Shown here: in pieces, positions 45,782 through 58,046 of the stretch
Numbering within the stretch: the first letter of the stretch is position 1
Layout of the letters: each line of letters starts with the position of its first letter
DNA from: Pseudevernia furfuracea
Lineage: Eukaryota > Ascomycota > Lecanoromycetes > Lecanorales > Parmeliaceae
DNA: 64,000 nt
Assembly (NCBI GenBank): GCA_022315425.1
Contig: JAIUPT010000033.1
Coordinates: 1,240,001 to 1,304,000 of the forward strand
Direction of reading: 5' to 3'
The notes under the pieces: generated by a model
What the model was told of the DNA's origin: nothing
Databases searched by the model: none
The model's input: the letters and a program-made list of their open reading frames with translations, nothing else
Position numbers and translations under genes: made by a program

Positions 45782-46926
45782 TCAATCTTGCATCTGGCGG
45801 ATGTTCAAGTTGACTCGCTTGTTTGACATCCAACCTCGCCAGGCTTCGTGAGGGTCTTCGCAGATGGGAATTATTCTCTCACCATCCGCGATGGCAGGCC
45901 AGTCACTCAGTGATCCCGGGCAGGTCTTTCGAATAACTTTAGGGACCCCGTGCCAAGCAAAGCGAGCTGGTCCGCTCATAACGACGGCGTCCCCTGAGTG
46001 CAAGCGTACAACAAAACAGTTCAGCTCCACCCCCTTCTCAGACTCGAGTCCAGCTACAAAAAGGCCATCGCAGCCAAAGCTGATGCTTACCAGCTCATTG
46101 TCAGACTCCTCGCTCACATCGCGATGCACGCTAAGGGTATCTCCAGGCGTGTATACATTCAAAATTGCCGCTTCTGGCTTCATGTGAGGAAACACATGAT
46201 GAATAAAGTTTGCTATATCTTCTGGGAAAGGTGGAGCCTTCTCAGTCGGGTACTTCTTTTCTGTCCAGTTGTATTGACCGCCAAGGGTCAGCCAACGTAG
46301 CTTTCGTTCGAGGAATTGCGAGACAGTGAGATGCTCATGGATTGCTTCATCGATAGGTAGAAACAATTCAGAAGATACGGGAGACATATTGAAGAAAGAA
46401 TCACAGGTAGTCTTAGGGAGGCTCCGCTCGGTAGCATGATATGGTAGTAGATGATGTAGATGAACATTCGTCTTGTGTCGTTGATCTGCCAGATCCCTAT
46501 GCAGTAGCTTCGACAAAAGAACTCTTTGAGCATCTTCAGGTATCAAAGATGGTATGACGAGCAAACCTAATATATTAATAACGAATGGGATCGCCCTCGG
46601 TCCCAAGCGTTTGAAAACTCACCTGGTACCGCTTTGGTTTCGTACACGGATACATGCGCGCTGTACTGCGTACCTCTATGAGCTTCAGAGAGCCCAAGAT
46701 GCGAACAGGCTGCAACTATGAAAGATTGCGGTACACTGTCAACTTTTTGAACGCTGCATTGTTGTTCATCACTCAAACCCCGGTGGAAGTCAAGGATCGT
46801 GGGATCCGCTTGGATGGCTTCAAGCGTGAGTTTTTGGTATCTTTTGTAGACGTTCTTAATAGATTGCGGCGGTCTATCATGAGCATCACGGCTATTGGTC
46901 GTCATAGTCGATAGTCCATCTGTCAT
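45782..46926 (-). CDS. AlkB-like 2-oxoglutarate/Fe(II) dioxygenase, ALKBH1 type
   Basis: Two exons, 46926-46623 and 46566-45782, with a 56-nt intron; 362 aa from the ATG at 46926 (the frame upstream lacks an ATG). The dioxygenase residues are visible: HRDVSEE (His-x-Asp iron ligands), WHGVPKV with the distal His, and RVNLNIRQM with the 2-oxoglutarate-binding arginine. The GGQYNWTEKKYP and NVYTPGDTLSVHRD segments match the ALKBH1 branch. Homologues remove methyl groups from nucleic acids (tRNA, DNA or histone claims exist for the mammalian protein). Divergent from CDK1 with 313 bp between start codons. Confidence 0.92.
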
Positions 46927-47239
46927 TACGAGAATGTTGAAATGATATTGAGGCTTCGGGCACAGGACTCCGTGACTTCGACCCCTCGGACGCGGCAAAA
47001 AGTTCGGTCCGTCGCTAGCGCGTAATCTCTGTCTGTGTTTACAAAACGCCGAGGGGTAAAATTAGAGCTGTACACTGACACAACATCAACAACTACACTT
47101 CAATCAGCGTCTACTAACCAACAGCTCTTTCATGCACATGGATCCCGTCGCTCTTTGAAAAGTACCGCACCCAAATACCAACAGCATTGACGGCGAGTGA
47201 CCTTCAGGATACACAACGGCGCTTCCATCCCCAGGCAAG
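46927..47239. promoter_or_regulatory. Shared divergent promoter of the ALKBH1-like gene and CDK1
   Basis: 313 bp separate two start codons facing away from each other. It therefore has to contain both promoters and leaders, or part of them. No specific element identified. Confidence 0.6.
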
Positions 47240-48435
47240 ATGGAGAACTACCAGAAAATCGAGAAGATTGGAGAGGGTAAGTCAAAAGTCGTCATCTTCT
47301 TTTGGCTCACACGTTCACCATCAGTCGGACTGTACGTGTCATGAATTTCCAATCGGCAGGCGCTAACTGATGATTTGACAGGAACCTACGGTGTCGTCTA
47401 TAAAGCTCGCGACCTTACACATCCTACCCGCATCGTTGCGCTAAAGAAGATTCGCCTTGAGGCAGAGGATGAAGGTGTACCCAGTACTGCCATCCGCGAA
47501 ATATCGTTGTTGAAAGAGATGAATGATCCAAACATTGTCCGCTTGCTCAACATCGTGCACGCCGATGGCCACAAGCTGTACCTGGTCTTCGAATACCTGG
47601 ATCTTGATCTGAAAAAATACATGGAAGCACTTCCAGTCAGTGATGGAGGCAAGGCAAAGGCGTTTCCAGAAGGCTCAGGAGCGGACCTGGGGAGGCTAGG
47701 CCTCGGTGATGCGATGGTCAAAAAGTTTATGAGCCAGCTTATCGAGGGCGTGAGATACTGTCATAGTCATCGAGTGCTACACCGGGACCTGAAGCCTCAG
47801 AACTTGCTTATTGATCGAGACGGAAACCTGAAGCTCGCCGATTTTGGACTGGCACGCGCATTCGGCGTACCATTGCGCACATACACACACGAGGTGACCA
47901 AGGCCGCAATGTCTGCACGAAGTTCAGAGTACTGATCTACGCTTGTGCAGGTGGTTACTCTATGGTATCGATCACCCGAGATTCTACTTGGCGGCCGGCA
48001 ATACTCAACTGGCGTCGATATGTGGTCTGTTGGCTGTATATTTGCGGAAATGTGCACGCGGAGGCCTTTGTTCCCTGGCGATTCAGAGATCGATGAGATA
48101 TTCAAAATATTCCGGTGGGTGCTCTTTACACGGATTTAGATCCTAGGTCCCCAATACTTACATCTACTAGACTGCTAGGGACTCCAACTGACCAAGACTG
48201 GCCGGGTGTAACTTCTTTCCCTGACTTTAAGCCATCATTTCCAAAATGGTCCCGAGATCCATCAAAAGCTCTCGTAAACGGATTGGATGACAATGGACTT
48301 GACCTTCTCGACGCTATGCTTGTCTACGATCCAGCCGGTCGTATCTCTGCAAAGCAGGCTTGCACGCATCCTTATTTTGAGGCTGGGAGCTCCGCATACT
48401 CCGGCAGAGGGAGGGGCACCAATGGATTTCATTGA
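47240..48435 (+). CDS. CDK1: Cyclin-dependent kinase 1 (Cdc2/NimX)
   Basis: Four exons: 47240-47276, 47382-47893, 47951-48114, 48171-48435; 325 aa. It begins MENYQKIEKIGEG and has every kinase landmark: GEGTYGVV, the invariant Lys in VALKKIRL, the PSTAIRE cyclin-binding helix at ~45-51, HRDLKPQN, DFGLARAFG, the activating Thr in TYTHEVVTLWYRSPE, and GDSEIDEIFKIF. The ~20-residue insertion before the D helix (SDGGKAKAFPEGSG) is typical of filamentous ascomycete CDK1. It drives G1/S and G2/M transitions with cyclins in the nucleus and cytoplasm. Intron 1 (105 nt) lies inside the glycine loop codons. Confidence 0.97.
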
Positions 48436-49428
48436 TAAAAGCCGGCATGTCGGTGAGGCAGAGGGATAGCTTCATGCTGGGTCCCATTTCGCATGCTTAC
48501 CGACCGTGATCGGTTGGCGTTTTTGAGGCTATGGCGCTATGCATTGGCATGTTTATCGAGAACATTAGGCATCTCTATGAAAGGCAAGCGCGTTTTATGT
48601 CTCCACATTGCTCTGCTGTGTATAATATTGGTGCAGCTGGTTGGAAATTGGCAGTGTTGGCTTTGCACCTCGGGCCAGAGTAGGCTCAGGATAGATCATT
48701 TGCTCAAGAAATTCATGCACCTACTGTCATGATACACACTTTGCTCAGCTACAGCCCACACGTACTCCAGGTGCGCATTTACATTAGCCATGGATGCACA
48801 AAAGCCCCCCGGGCCCGACTCTAATAAGGCCTCCCACTAGCAGCCCTGCGAATTGCCGCAGTGGGATCGGGGATCAAACTGCCACCGAAGATGCATGTCG
48901 TCGGAAATCGTGAGGCAAGGATCAAGGGTTTTATGAGGGTGCAGAGTACACACATAAACACACCCTTTTTATGACCCATCAACAATCCTTTTTCCATGCT
49001 GGATGCTCTTCAAGCATATGCATGTATCATGTATCATGTATGCAAGCTCAGCCTCTGGTCACTTACTGGGTGAAACGGGGGAGTTCCGCTAAAAGTTGGC
49101 CTACAGATCGGCTTATGCAGGTTTGAGACAAGATTATGTCAACTCGAGTTGGGGGCGCTTTTGAGCCGCATGAATCCTCAGCTCTCGGGGCTTTAGCCCA
49201 TTACAAAGCAGAAGCCGTTGAGTACGATGCTCCCGCCATTGGTGGGAGGCCTGATGAATGCATATACTTATGGGGTCGCTCGTGAAAAGCTCCTCGAAGC
49301 TTCGACATCCTTTTGAGCAGCCTTGAGTCCCACTTCAGCCGTATAGATTTTAGGATGTATCCACTGAACCTTTGAATGATACCTTCCTGAACCAGCATGG
49401 TCTTCTCTTTCTCTCGCGCGCTGACAAC
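48436..49428. other. Intergenic with a short ATGTATC repeat
   Basis: 993 bp. A CATGTAT(C) array at about 49019-49044 is the only structured element seen; no gene supported. Confidence 0.6.
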
Positions 49429-52400
49429 ATGAATGAACTTGGCGAGGCTGCAGACTTCGAGAATCCCCAGCCAGCACCACAATCCGTACGGGAGTCTCCC
49501 GTCAAAGTGAGGAAGCAGCTGCCCCAGAGGAGCGTGGACGAGTTCTGGAAGAAGGTGCGCAACCATCACATCGTCCATACATCAAACTAATCCCTCACAT
49601 TTAGTTTACCACAAAATGGCCTGGAGAGGTACACAGTATCCTCCCAGCCGATATATACGCCAAAACAAAAGCCTCGAAGAATATCAAGGGTGTCGTGAAC
49701 GGTCAGATCGCTGTAAAGTCGTATGATCAAGCAGCTGGGGAATGCAAACATGCTGTAGAGAAGATAGCGAAGGAGTGTCGACGTGTGAACCACAAGTACC
49801 GCGATCCTCATTTCGACATCGAATTCGACCTGAAATTGAAACGAAGAGACTGCTTGGATGCTCTGGGTGAAGTTGAACAGAAGGCTTACCCTAGATCAGT
49901 GAAACGAATCCCAGTAAGCGTTCTAAAATCTTGCTGCATTCCTACAGCGGCCCGGCTTCTAATATATCTCAGGACATCTTCGAAAACCCTGTGTTTTTCG
50001 AAGAGGGCGCTACCGCTAGCGATGTTCGTCAGGGATTCAATGGCGACTGTGCGTATTTTCGAAGTCCATCCTTACTCTTTTGGATCAAATCTTTAATCTT
50101 GAGACATGTCTTGGGAGTTTCTCTCCATAGGCATGTTCCAAGGCTCAATACTCCCTGTCTGGTGGGCAATACTGACTTCGAAATTGTACTATAGGCTGGT
50201 TCTTGTCTGCATTGTGTGCTCTCTGCAACAAGAAAGACTTGGTCGACAAGATATGCGTCGCTAGAGACGAAGAGATTGGAGTATATGGTTTTGTGTTCCA
50301 TCGAGGTGGGTTCGAATTACTCTTGTCTTGCAGTGAGGAGACTAAGTTATCTTAGATGGGGAGTGGATCCAAACGATAGTCGATGACAAGCTCTACCTGA
50401 TCGCGTCAGATTGGTGGGAAAGTTCTGAAGAGGAAAAGCGAGTTTTCGGCATGGTCAACAGACGTGATGCCGAAGAGAGATATCGAAAGGCGAACCAAAC
50501 CGGTTCCAAAGCTCTCTACTTCGCCCAGTGTAGCAGCGAGAATGAGACATGGCTACCCTTGCTAGAGAAAGCGTTCGCTAAAGCTCATGGTGACTTTAGT
50601 GCCATAGATGGCGGCTTCACGGGGTATTTATGAATTTTCGGCTCCACGGATTGGTTTGCTGACAGTACGCAGTGAAGCCATCGAGGACCTAACAGGCGGC
50701 GTGACTACCGAACTCTTCACGACGGACATTTTAAACAAGGACAAGTTCTGGTCCGAGGAGATCATGAGAGTCAATGACGAGTTCTTGTTTAGCTGTGCTA
50801 CGGGTACCTTCGACAGATGGCAAGGATCAGATTTAGCATCTACGTATGGCGCAAGGGAGAACATCGTACGCATGCATGCGTATTCCATCATGGAAGCTAG
50901 AGAGATCCAAGGGAATAGGCTGTTGAAAGTGCGAAATCCTTGGGGAGAGGGGGAATGGCGCGGTGCCTGGAGCGACGGATCTGAGCAGTGGACTCCGGAA
51001 TGGATGGAGCTGTTGAATCACAGATTCGGTGACGACGGACAATTTTGGATCTCATACGAGGATGTGCTCAGAGAATACTCTAGCTTTGATAGGACTCGAC
51101 TTTTTGGGCCAGATTGGCAGATCACGCAGCAGTGGACCACGATAGACGTTCCCTGGAGTGCAGACTACAACAAGACCAAGTTCAGCGTTACGCTCACGAA
51201 GCGAAGCCCAGTGGTTATCGTCTTGTCTCAATTGGATGACCGCTACTACAGAGGATTGCAGGGCCAGTACGAATTTCAATTGCATTTTAGACTGAATAGA
51301 GACGGCGAGCAGGACTACATTGTTCGCAGCCACGGGAATTACTCTATGAGCCGCTCGGTCAGTACGGACTTAGAGCTGGATCCCGGCACGTATTCTGTGC
51401 TCATGAAGATCACTGCTACGCGCTGGCAGGACGACAATACCCCTGAGGACATCATCAGAGCAAATGTAAAAGTGAGACAGAACAAATTGATTCAAACAGG
51501 ACTTGCCTACGATCTTGCTCATGCTAAGGGGGAGATCAGAGAGACCGAGGTTGAAAAGCAGGGGCGCCAGGAGCGAGAACTGAAGAAAAAGGCTGCTGAG
51601 AAGAAGAAGCAGTACGCGACGAAACGCGAAGAAAAGCTCAAGGATTGGCAACGGGGAAAGAGAGAGAAGGCCAGAGAGAAGCGCCAAACCAAGAGACGAG
51701 AAGAGTATGAGCGCAAGAAGGCTGAGAAACGTAAAGCGGCTGACCCAGGGGACGCCGCCGCTGCTAAAGTTGATGATGCAGCTACTCCTATCGAACCCGC
51801 TAATGGTGCGAGCGTAGCTGCGGGAGTTGAAGGCGAGATCGAGAAGCAAGCCGCGGCCGGTGCAACAGAAAATAAGACCGGCGAGCCTACTCCGGACCCA
51901 GCTTCCTTGCCATCACCTCCAGCCGAACCTAAGTCTGATGAAGCCAAAGCTGAAGAGACCAAGCCTACGACCAATGGAGGTACTCTAGAGACTATATCCG
52001 AGGACGTGAAGCCCACCGACGGGACTTTAGCAGAGGGTACCTCCGTCGCTCCCAACAAGGAAGAAAAGGGCCCAGCCACGTCGACCGTTCGGTCAGCTAC
52101 TCGAACTTCCCAGCAATTTGAAGCAGCCCTACGATCCATTCCTTCCGTTACTGTCAACGATGCCCCGGTACCTACCAGCGAAGTTCCTCCTCCATCCGTC
52201 GCTGCTCCATCCACTCTCGCGCCCCATGACGACTACCAGTACGACAGCGATGCTTCTTTCGATAGTTCCATCGACAGCGTCCTCGATTTCCCTACCCAAG
52301 CCGACGACGCTGATGCAGAAGACGAAGCTCCGCCGACTGATGGAGGAGAGGATAATGCAGAGTTCGAAAATGATCCTTGGAATGCGGTGTGCGTCGTTGG

Positions 52401-52506
52401 GTTGAGGGTGTTTTCTAAAGATGGGGTGTGCTCTATCGAGACTATAAGGCCAAGGCAGGAAGAGGAGATTTTGGATTTGGATGATGCGGGTAAGGGTTGC
52501 GAATAA
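49429..52506 (+). CDS. Calpain-like cysteine protease with long disordered tail
   Basis: Six exons: 49429-49554, 49605-49913, 49973-50048, 50195-50305, 50356-50623, 50673-52506; 907 aa. The start is the ATG at 49429; the frame before it begins with TTG. The CysPc triad is present: Cys171 in FNGDCWFLSALC, split by intron 3, His ~365 in VRMHAYSIM and Asn ~384 in VRNPWGEGEW. FTGEAIEDLTGG is a conserved calpain signature created by the last splice. A C2-like domain (RTRLFGPDW..VTLTKRSPVVIVLSQ) follows. From about residue 595 there is a highly charged KRE-rich coil, then a 200-residue Ala/Glu/Thr/Pro acidic tail. No EF-hands. It differs from PalB/Rim13 in lacking the MIT domain; role unknown. Confidence 0.9.
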
Positions 52507-53186
52507 GCGGAGGGCTTGGGCAAATTTACGAGGCAGAGTGATGATAGTGTACAGTACATCTCCCCTTGTCGGATATATTGCCCGCAGCTCAGAAACAATT
52601 CGCAGTTCAGTTCTACGGCGTTTTATAGTTCCCTGGAAGCCTTTGCTATTCTCGAGGTAACGAGCAGTGTTCTTGACGGAACGGTTTTCCAACCCTTGGG
52701 CCTGAATGAGGCCAAGAGACAATTCTTCAATCAGTGTACTTCTACCGAGAGCTCATCCCCCATTCCATTGACATGACTGAAATCTCGACGCCTCCGCAGG
52801 AACATGCTTCCGGGGCCTCTACAGGTCGAGTAGACAACTTTGGGAGGAACTCCCTGCTAAAATGCGCTACATACAGAAGGAGCACTTCGAAGAAAGAAGT
52901 GAAGCTTGAAGATCGCGACTATTTAGAACGTAAGGCTCTAAGATGGGGGGTATTATTCCCTGAACTAACATCTATTTTGACTCGCTGTGTTATAATGACA
53001 TGCTTGGTCCAGGTCTTCATCCTGAAGTGTTCAGATGGCGGGCAATAGTACATGTTCTGATAAGTAGGGCTCATATCCAAACGGACATCAACCTCGTAAC
53101 AGTGGTATCCAAATAAACGTCGAATAGCGTGTTCAAATGCACAAAAAACCAAAGAACTTCTCCAAAGTATTAGTATCCCAGGAACA
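52507..53186. other. Intergenic between convergent genes
   Basis: 680 bp. An ATG frame at 52773 (starts MTEISTPPQEHASGAS) is open for about 90 codons but has no domain or splice partner; left unannotated. Confidence 0.5.
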
Positions 53187-54867
53187 TCACCTCCTCGCTC
53201 TCCCTACAACCGTCACCACCCCCTCCCCAACTTGGACCTTCCACCCCTCATCATTCAACATCCTGACCACGGCTGGTCCCAACACGGCCTTACCTCCAGC
53301 ACTGTGACGACCTAGCCCGGTGATGATTCTCAAGCTACCACCACTCATGACCTTCCCAGCCCTCGCCCACTCTCTCCCTTCGCTCTCCCACCACGCTTCA
53401 ACCCTGTCCCTCGAAACCCTCACTGCGTCTTTGACGTTCAGACCATGCAGATCCACCTCTCCAGGTGCTGATTGGAAGGACACTTGCGCGTGCGCTCGGG
53501 CTGCCTCATCCTGGCGGAGAGCAGCAGCGGCGTCGCGACGGACGGAGCTGTAGTGCGATGCTGCACCGCCCATGAGATGGTCAGATTTGGCTTTGCGGGA
53601 GGCGCTTCGGGATTGTGCGTGGGCATTTGAGCGGATTGTAGTGAGGGTAGCGGCTCTGGAATCGGAGAGGGGAACGTAGGAACTTGGGGAAGGCGTAGAT
53701 TGAGATGGGGAGGGAGGAGAGGGAGGGCGTATGATATAATGGGGTATTATTTTGGAGGTCGATGGCACGTTGGGCGAAGATGTGAGCGCAAGTGCCAGTT
53801 CTCGAGCGGAGGTAGTAGAGGGGTACGTCAGCTTAATGAGAGCCTGGGCTTGGGCGTATTGGAGGCGGTGAGGGAACTCCATGGCGAGCTCTTTGGCGTG
53901 TGCTTCGATTGTTGCAAGAGGTGTGTCCGGAAGAGAGGGATTTGAGGAGAATTCACGATCTTTCGATACACAGAGAGCAGCGATTGTGGAAGTGAGCGTG
54001 GCACCGCTGCTGTGATAGACAGAGCGTATGGACTCAGAGGAAATGTGGGTCCGCTCACCAATAAACTTGACACAATCATCTACTCGTAGCCATTGATTAG
54101 AGGATGAGGAATTGTGGCGGGTTGACTCTAATGCTGGAGTGGAGCTCGTTCGGCGGATTGGCTGCCTCTTTTCTCTCTTCTGCCTCTTTTCCTGCTCCTT
54201 TATGGCTTTACGCTCTCGATTGCTCAACGCAGGCCCCGTGAAAGCCTCGATGCCCTTCTCTTGAAGGCCTTCTTGTTCAAGACGCGCCTTAGTCAGCAGC
54301 TCATCTAGTGCCTTGTGATAACTGTTGCCATTTTTTCGGAGGGTGTAGCCGATGTCGAAATCCTTAGTCTCGCAGAATATCTCCTTGAGTTTTGTGGCCT
54401 TGTCCGTAAAGGACAAGCTTTCGAGCCAGTCGTCATATTGTCCTTTGTTTAGATCCATTCCATCTGCCTGCCTGTCCTCTGCTGTAATAACTCCAAAGCT
54501 GACCGACTCCAAAGCGTGAGATACGCTGGTAAGATCTGTGTCCTCTGTAGAGTCGGACAAGGCGTCACCATGCCACGACTGCGCTCGCTCAGACGACTCA
54601 TATGAACTTGCATCATCGTGAAGGCCACTGGTTCCCGAGGGGTCAAATGCCGTATCGTCTGTGGTTAAGGTGACCTTTTTCACAGAATCCAGTCTTTCCC
54701 GCAATTGGTCGAGCGACACCGCCTTATCAAGATACTCTAAGAAGAAAGAGTAAAATAGCGAGGAATCTAGAGGCGGACAATACTCTTTCTGTAGACACGG
54801 ATTAGCAACGAGCGTGTGGTAGAAAAAGACTGCTGCTCACCTCCAAACATGTTGCTATGTCATCCAT
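53187..54867 (-). CDS. CUE2: CUE/DUF1771/Smr-domain endonuclease, Cue2-like
   Basis: Two exons, 54867-54841 (MDDIATCLE) and 54788-53187; 542 aa. The N-terminal 30 residues before the intron and the following KEYCPPLDSSLFYSFFLEYL form a helical CUE-related start. A region at ~125-250 has ubiquitin-binding-like helices. DUF1771 appears near residues 370-435 (DAAAALRQDEAARAHAQVSF) and a C-terminal Smr domain near 440-530 with DLHGLNVKDAV, RIITGLGRHSAGGKAVLGPAV and VVTVVGRARR. In yeast Cue2 cleaves mRNA in collided ribosomes during no-go decay; ubiquitin recognition guides it. The layout supports this family, but strict orthology needs a tree. The two-codon-rich first exon was found only by splicing. 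Confidence 0.85.
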
Positions 54868-55116
54868 GTCTGTAAATGTATATTTCGGAGATTCGTAGAT
54901 TGCCTGAGTATCATGGTTGACAGATATGTGGAATGTGGGAAAGGCATATTTAGAAAGTCAACGAACGTCACCATACTGGTACCAATATTGTAATATATTA
55001 TGCGCTAGTATCAATATCGTAACTTATTACATTATATGTTTTTCGCGGGGTCATTGATGTCGTAAGATAAATGCGCAAGTAGATGAGCACTCAAGAAGCT
55101 TTGAAAATATTATATA

Positions 55117-56850
55117 ATGACGAAGCTAGAGCAAACGCTGTTTGCGCCGAATACAGGAGAATCTCTCAAAGGCAACATGCCTGCTGCAAAACTCTTGGGG
55201 AAGAGAACCCATCAGATGCCAGGTCCGGAACTGGAGAAACCCATCATGATTAACTCGTACTCATGCAATCTCTATGAAAGCTCATTGTCTCTGAACTCTT
55301 TTTCGAAGTACCGAAAAACTACTCCAGGGCGCAAGATGGCAGTCTACGTCTGTTTGCTAGAAGTGCGGAACGATTTGAGAAGCTAGTAGATATAAGTAAA
55401 AAGGAAATAGCAGCCTCCATGGCGTACGCATCATTTGGCTTGAGAGGTTTGGTGCACGATTGACTTATAATTATTTTACAGTCCTCTTTCTGCAGGGTAC
55501 GTAGTATCCCGTGTCCTCCATGTCTGAGCGAAACGCTGATCAGTCCCAAGGTGGACCTGGCCTTCCTTGCAAAAGCCCACAATATTATCCATGGACCGAT
55601 GTTCTCCTTGACAAGGGCTATCAGGTTTGCGTTGCTCTGATATCACCACAGACTTCTCTAAAACAAGTCAGATTCTGTTCTTAGATCAGCGTGGTATCCG
55701 AATGCCTTCAGATCTCAAGGTTTTCTGACGCGGAGCTGACTCGCTTTGTTTAAAGGTACTGGCTTGAGCAGCACGGTCACAGCAAGGACACTCGCAAATG
55801 AAGGCCAACCTGCAAAGCAAGCGGCATTGCTCAAGAATTTTAGAGCAGACAGCATTGGTAGGTCCATCTATCGCGGTTTAGCAGAGCACAAGGCATGACC
55901 AATGAAGAGTGCTTCAGTCATGGACTGCGAGGCAATCCGCAAGACTTTGAGAGCGGACTACCCGGCTGAAAAGAAGAAATGGACGATCATGGGCGTTAGC
56001 TTTGGTGGCTTCTGCTGCGGGACCTACCTTTCGAAATTGTGGGTATTTCAATATCCATGAAACTGCTGTGGCGATTATTGATTACAATATCCGCAGTCCT
56101 GAAGGAGTCCAAGAAGGTGATTTGACCTCTCTCAAAGAGCCGACTCATTCTGACCGACGGGTTAGTCTTCATTAGTGCTGGACTGCCCCCCTTGGTGAAG
56201 GACCTGGATATAATATACAAATACCAATTTCGTTAGTCTTGCTTCTTCCAGAGATTGGACACAAGCCAACGCGCAGCAGGCAGGCTTGCCGAAAGGAACA
56301 AAGTGTACTATGAGAAGTACTTCGAAGACGTTCAAAGAGTCAAAGATATCATCCGATACATCCAGAAGGAAAACATTGAACTGCCGAGCGGTGGGAACCT
56401 TTCTATTCTGCGGTTCCGCCAGCTTGGGATGTATTTTGCATTTCACGGTCTCTGCGGTCGTATCCCAAGGGATTACATAAATAGCTGACCTCCTACTAGG
56501 CACCATGGACACTGTACATGGTAAGCACTATATGGACAGCCAACATCCAGCTAATCAATTTTGAAGACATCATATGTCGCTTCACAAGCGACTTGAGCCG
56601 TATGTCTGCTTTTCAGAATCGCCGTTTTCCTATTTCCAGAGATGGACCCTCGAGCTATCTAATTACTCCGTCCGACTGCTACCTGCATGTGGGGATACTG
56701 ACTTCGGAACCTGTATAGGACGCAGCTTCGAAGATCAAAAATTGCAAGACCTTTATGGCGAACAACTTATACCACGAGGCTCTTTTTTCTAAGAGTAATG
56801 AGGTGACGAAGCAACTATTTGCTCTGAGGGACGATACCGTTGATTAGCGA
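55117..56850 (+). pseudogene. Decayed prolyl iminopeptidase (peptidase S33) gene
   Basis: Segments matching fungal proline iminopeptidase appear in the right order but not in one frame: LIVSELFFEVPKNYS and LRLFARSAERFEKL (about 55282-55385), QGGPG..PWTDVLLDKGYQ (about 55545-55625), ILFLDQRG then GTGLSSTVTARTLANEG (about 55672-55805), DCEAIRKTLRADYP, the elbow MGVSFGGFCCGTYLS (about 55922-56035), VFISAGLPPLVKD, RNKVYYEKYFEDVQRVKDI (about 56297-56345) and HGTMDTVHD. Frame shifts occur before LIVSELF, in the segment before QGGPG where PWLLYL is missing, and near 56040; the C-terminal third is scrambled or absent after about 56600. Some joins could be genuine introns, but not all. The nucleophile Ser is still readable. 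No restored reading is offered. Confidence 0.72.
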
Positions 56851-56924
56851 GAAGAATGAGGATGGAATCAGCCGTACTACCAAGTCTGAAGGTTCAATGT
56901 TGCGTATTGTGATTATGTAAATAG

Positions 56925-58046
56925 TCAGTTATCCCATTCTCGGCCGAAGTCAACCAGTCGCAGCTTTCTTGCATCATCGGGATGAAATTGCGCAATCTTC
57001 ACTCGAACCAGAAACCGGACAGCTGCCGATTCTCGCGATATGTCGATGTAGGAATCTGAGTTCTCATCTCCAGCAGCGGCGTTCAGCAGGTCTTCGGTCA
57101 GGGATCGAAAACTTGCCAGAGCGGCCTCCTTCTCACTTCTTACACCATTTCCATCATTTTCATTTTCAAGCTCGGACCCCCAGATCTCGTCATTACGTAT
57201 TTTTCGTTTTGCCTCCGTCCTCGCATTATCTGCGTCAAGCTTTTTTGCTTTTCCCTGCGGATTGAAGCCTGCCTTCAGCATCTCCTCATTTAACTCTACT
57301 AAATCGCCTATCACAGGACCACCAAGATCTTCAGCTGCAAGCATCACGGCCAATTGCTCATCGACAAACTTGTTGAAAGCTTTCACTAGATTTCTGAGCG
57401 CCATCATGTAGTGGCGTTTTTGCTGCTGCTGTTCTTGAATCATAATCTTGGCCAATTCCTCAGTACTCTTTCCCAATTGTTCCTCGTTCTCTAATCGAAG
57501 CTTCTCTATCCTCTTCTCGAGTGCTTGTGTGAGGGACTGAGCATCGCTCAAATCAGCTTCCTCTTGCCGAAGATGCGTTCGAGATTTGGAAACATTATCC
57601 TCGGTCTCTGTGATTGCATTTTTGCTCTGGTCCACTATGTTCAGGGTCTTGCGGAGAGCGAGGAGTGCGGGCAACGGCGAGTCTGGGGAGGGGAGGAGAG
57701 GCCCAGAAGGAGTGATGGATCTATATGCGGCTGTAACAGTTCGAAGCTGCTGCAGACGCTGACGGGAATCTTGAGATGGCTCATCAACGGAAATTACACC
57801 GGCTGATGCACGCAGCTAAGCACATAGTGAGCAACGTAAGCTAACCATCGGTCGCGTAATTGATGACCTCACCTTCTCCAGAGCGGCTTCATGCTGCTTG
57901 ACCTGATTTTGGAGAGACTGTAGGGTCTTGCTAAGACGGGCTGCGTAGTCTTCATCTACACCTGGGTTTTGAGGGCCATAATCTGTGTCCTTTGACTTTG
58001 CGACATAGCCTTGAAGCTTTCCTAAAGCTTGCGATTGGGTAGCCAT
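56925..58046 (-). CDS. Coiled-coil protein, possibly kinetochore Sim4/CENP-K-like
   Basis: Two exons, 58046-57873 and 57815-56925, with a 57-nt intron; 354 aa. Starts MATQSQALGKLQGYVAK and is almost entirely helical, with heptad-like stretches at ~30-58 and ~110-190 (LRQEEADLSDAQSLTQALEK, EEQLGKSTEELAKIMIQEQQ). The end has a more folded segment, AVRFLVRVKIAQFHPDDARK and LRLVDFGREW. I associate this length, coil content and terminal motif with fungal proteins annotated as centromere protein CENP-K/Sim4, which sit in the inner kinetochore. This is recollection of a family pattern, not a demonstrated match, so a generic coiled-coil protein is the safe reading. Confidence 0.6.

Noticed and set aside
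51519..52214. 231-codon minus-strand frame opposite the calpain tail
   Set aside because: Ser/Val/Ala-rich reverse reading of the Ala/Glu/Thr/Pro low-complexity tail; no independent support.
52734..53048. 104-codon plus-strand frame beyond the calpain stop
   Set aside because: No domain, and it begins at a GTG rather than an ATG. The internal ATG frame at 52773 is mentioned only as an unsupported candidate.
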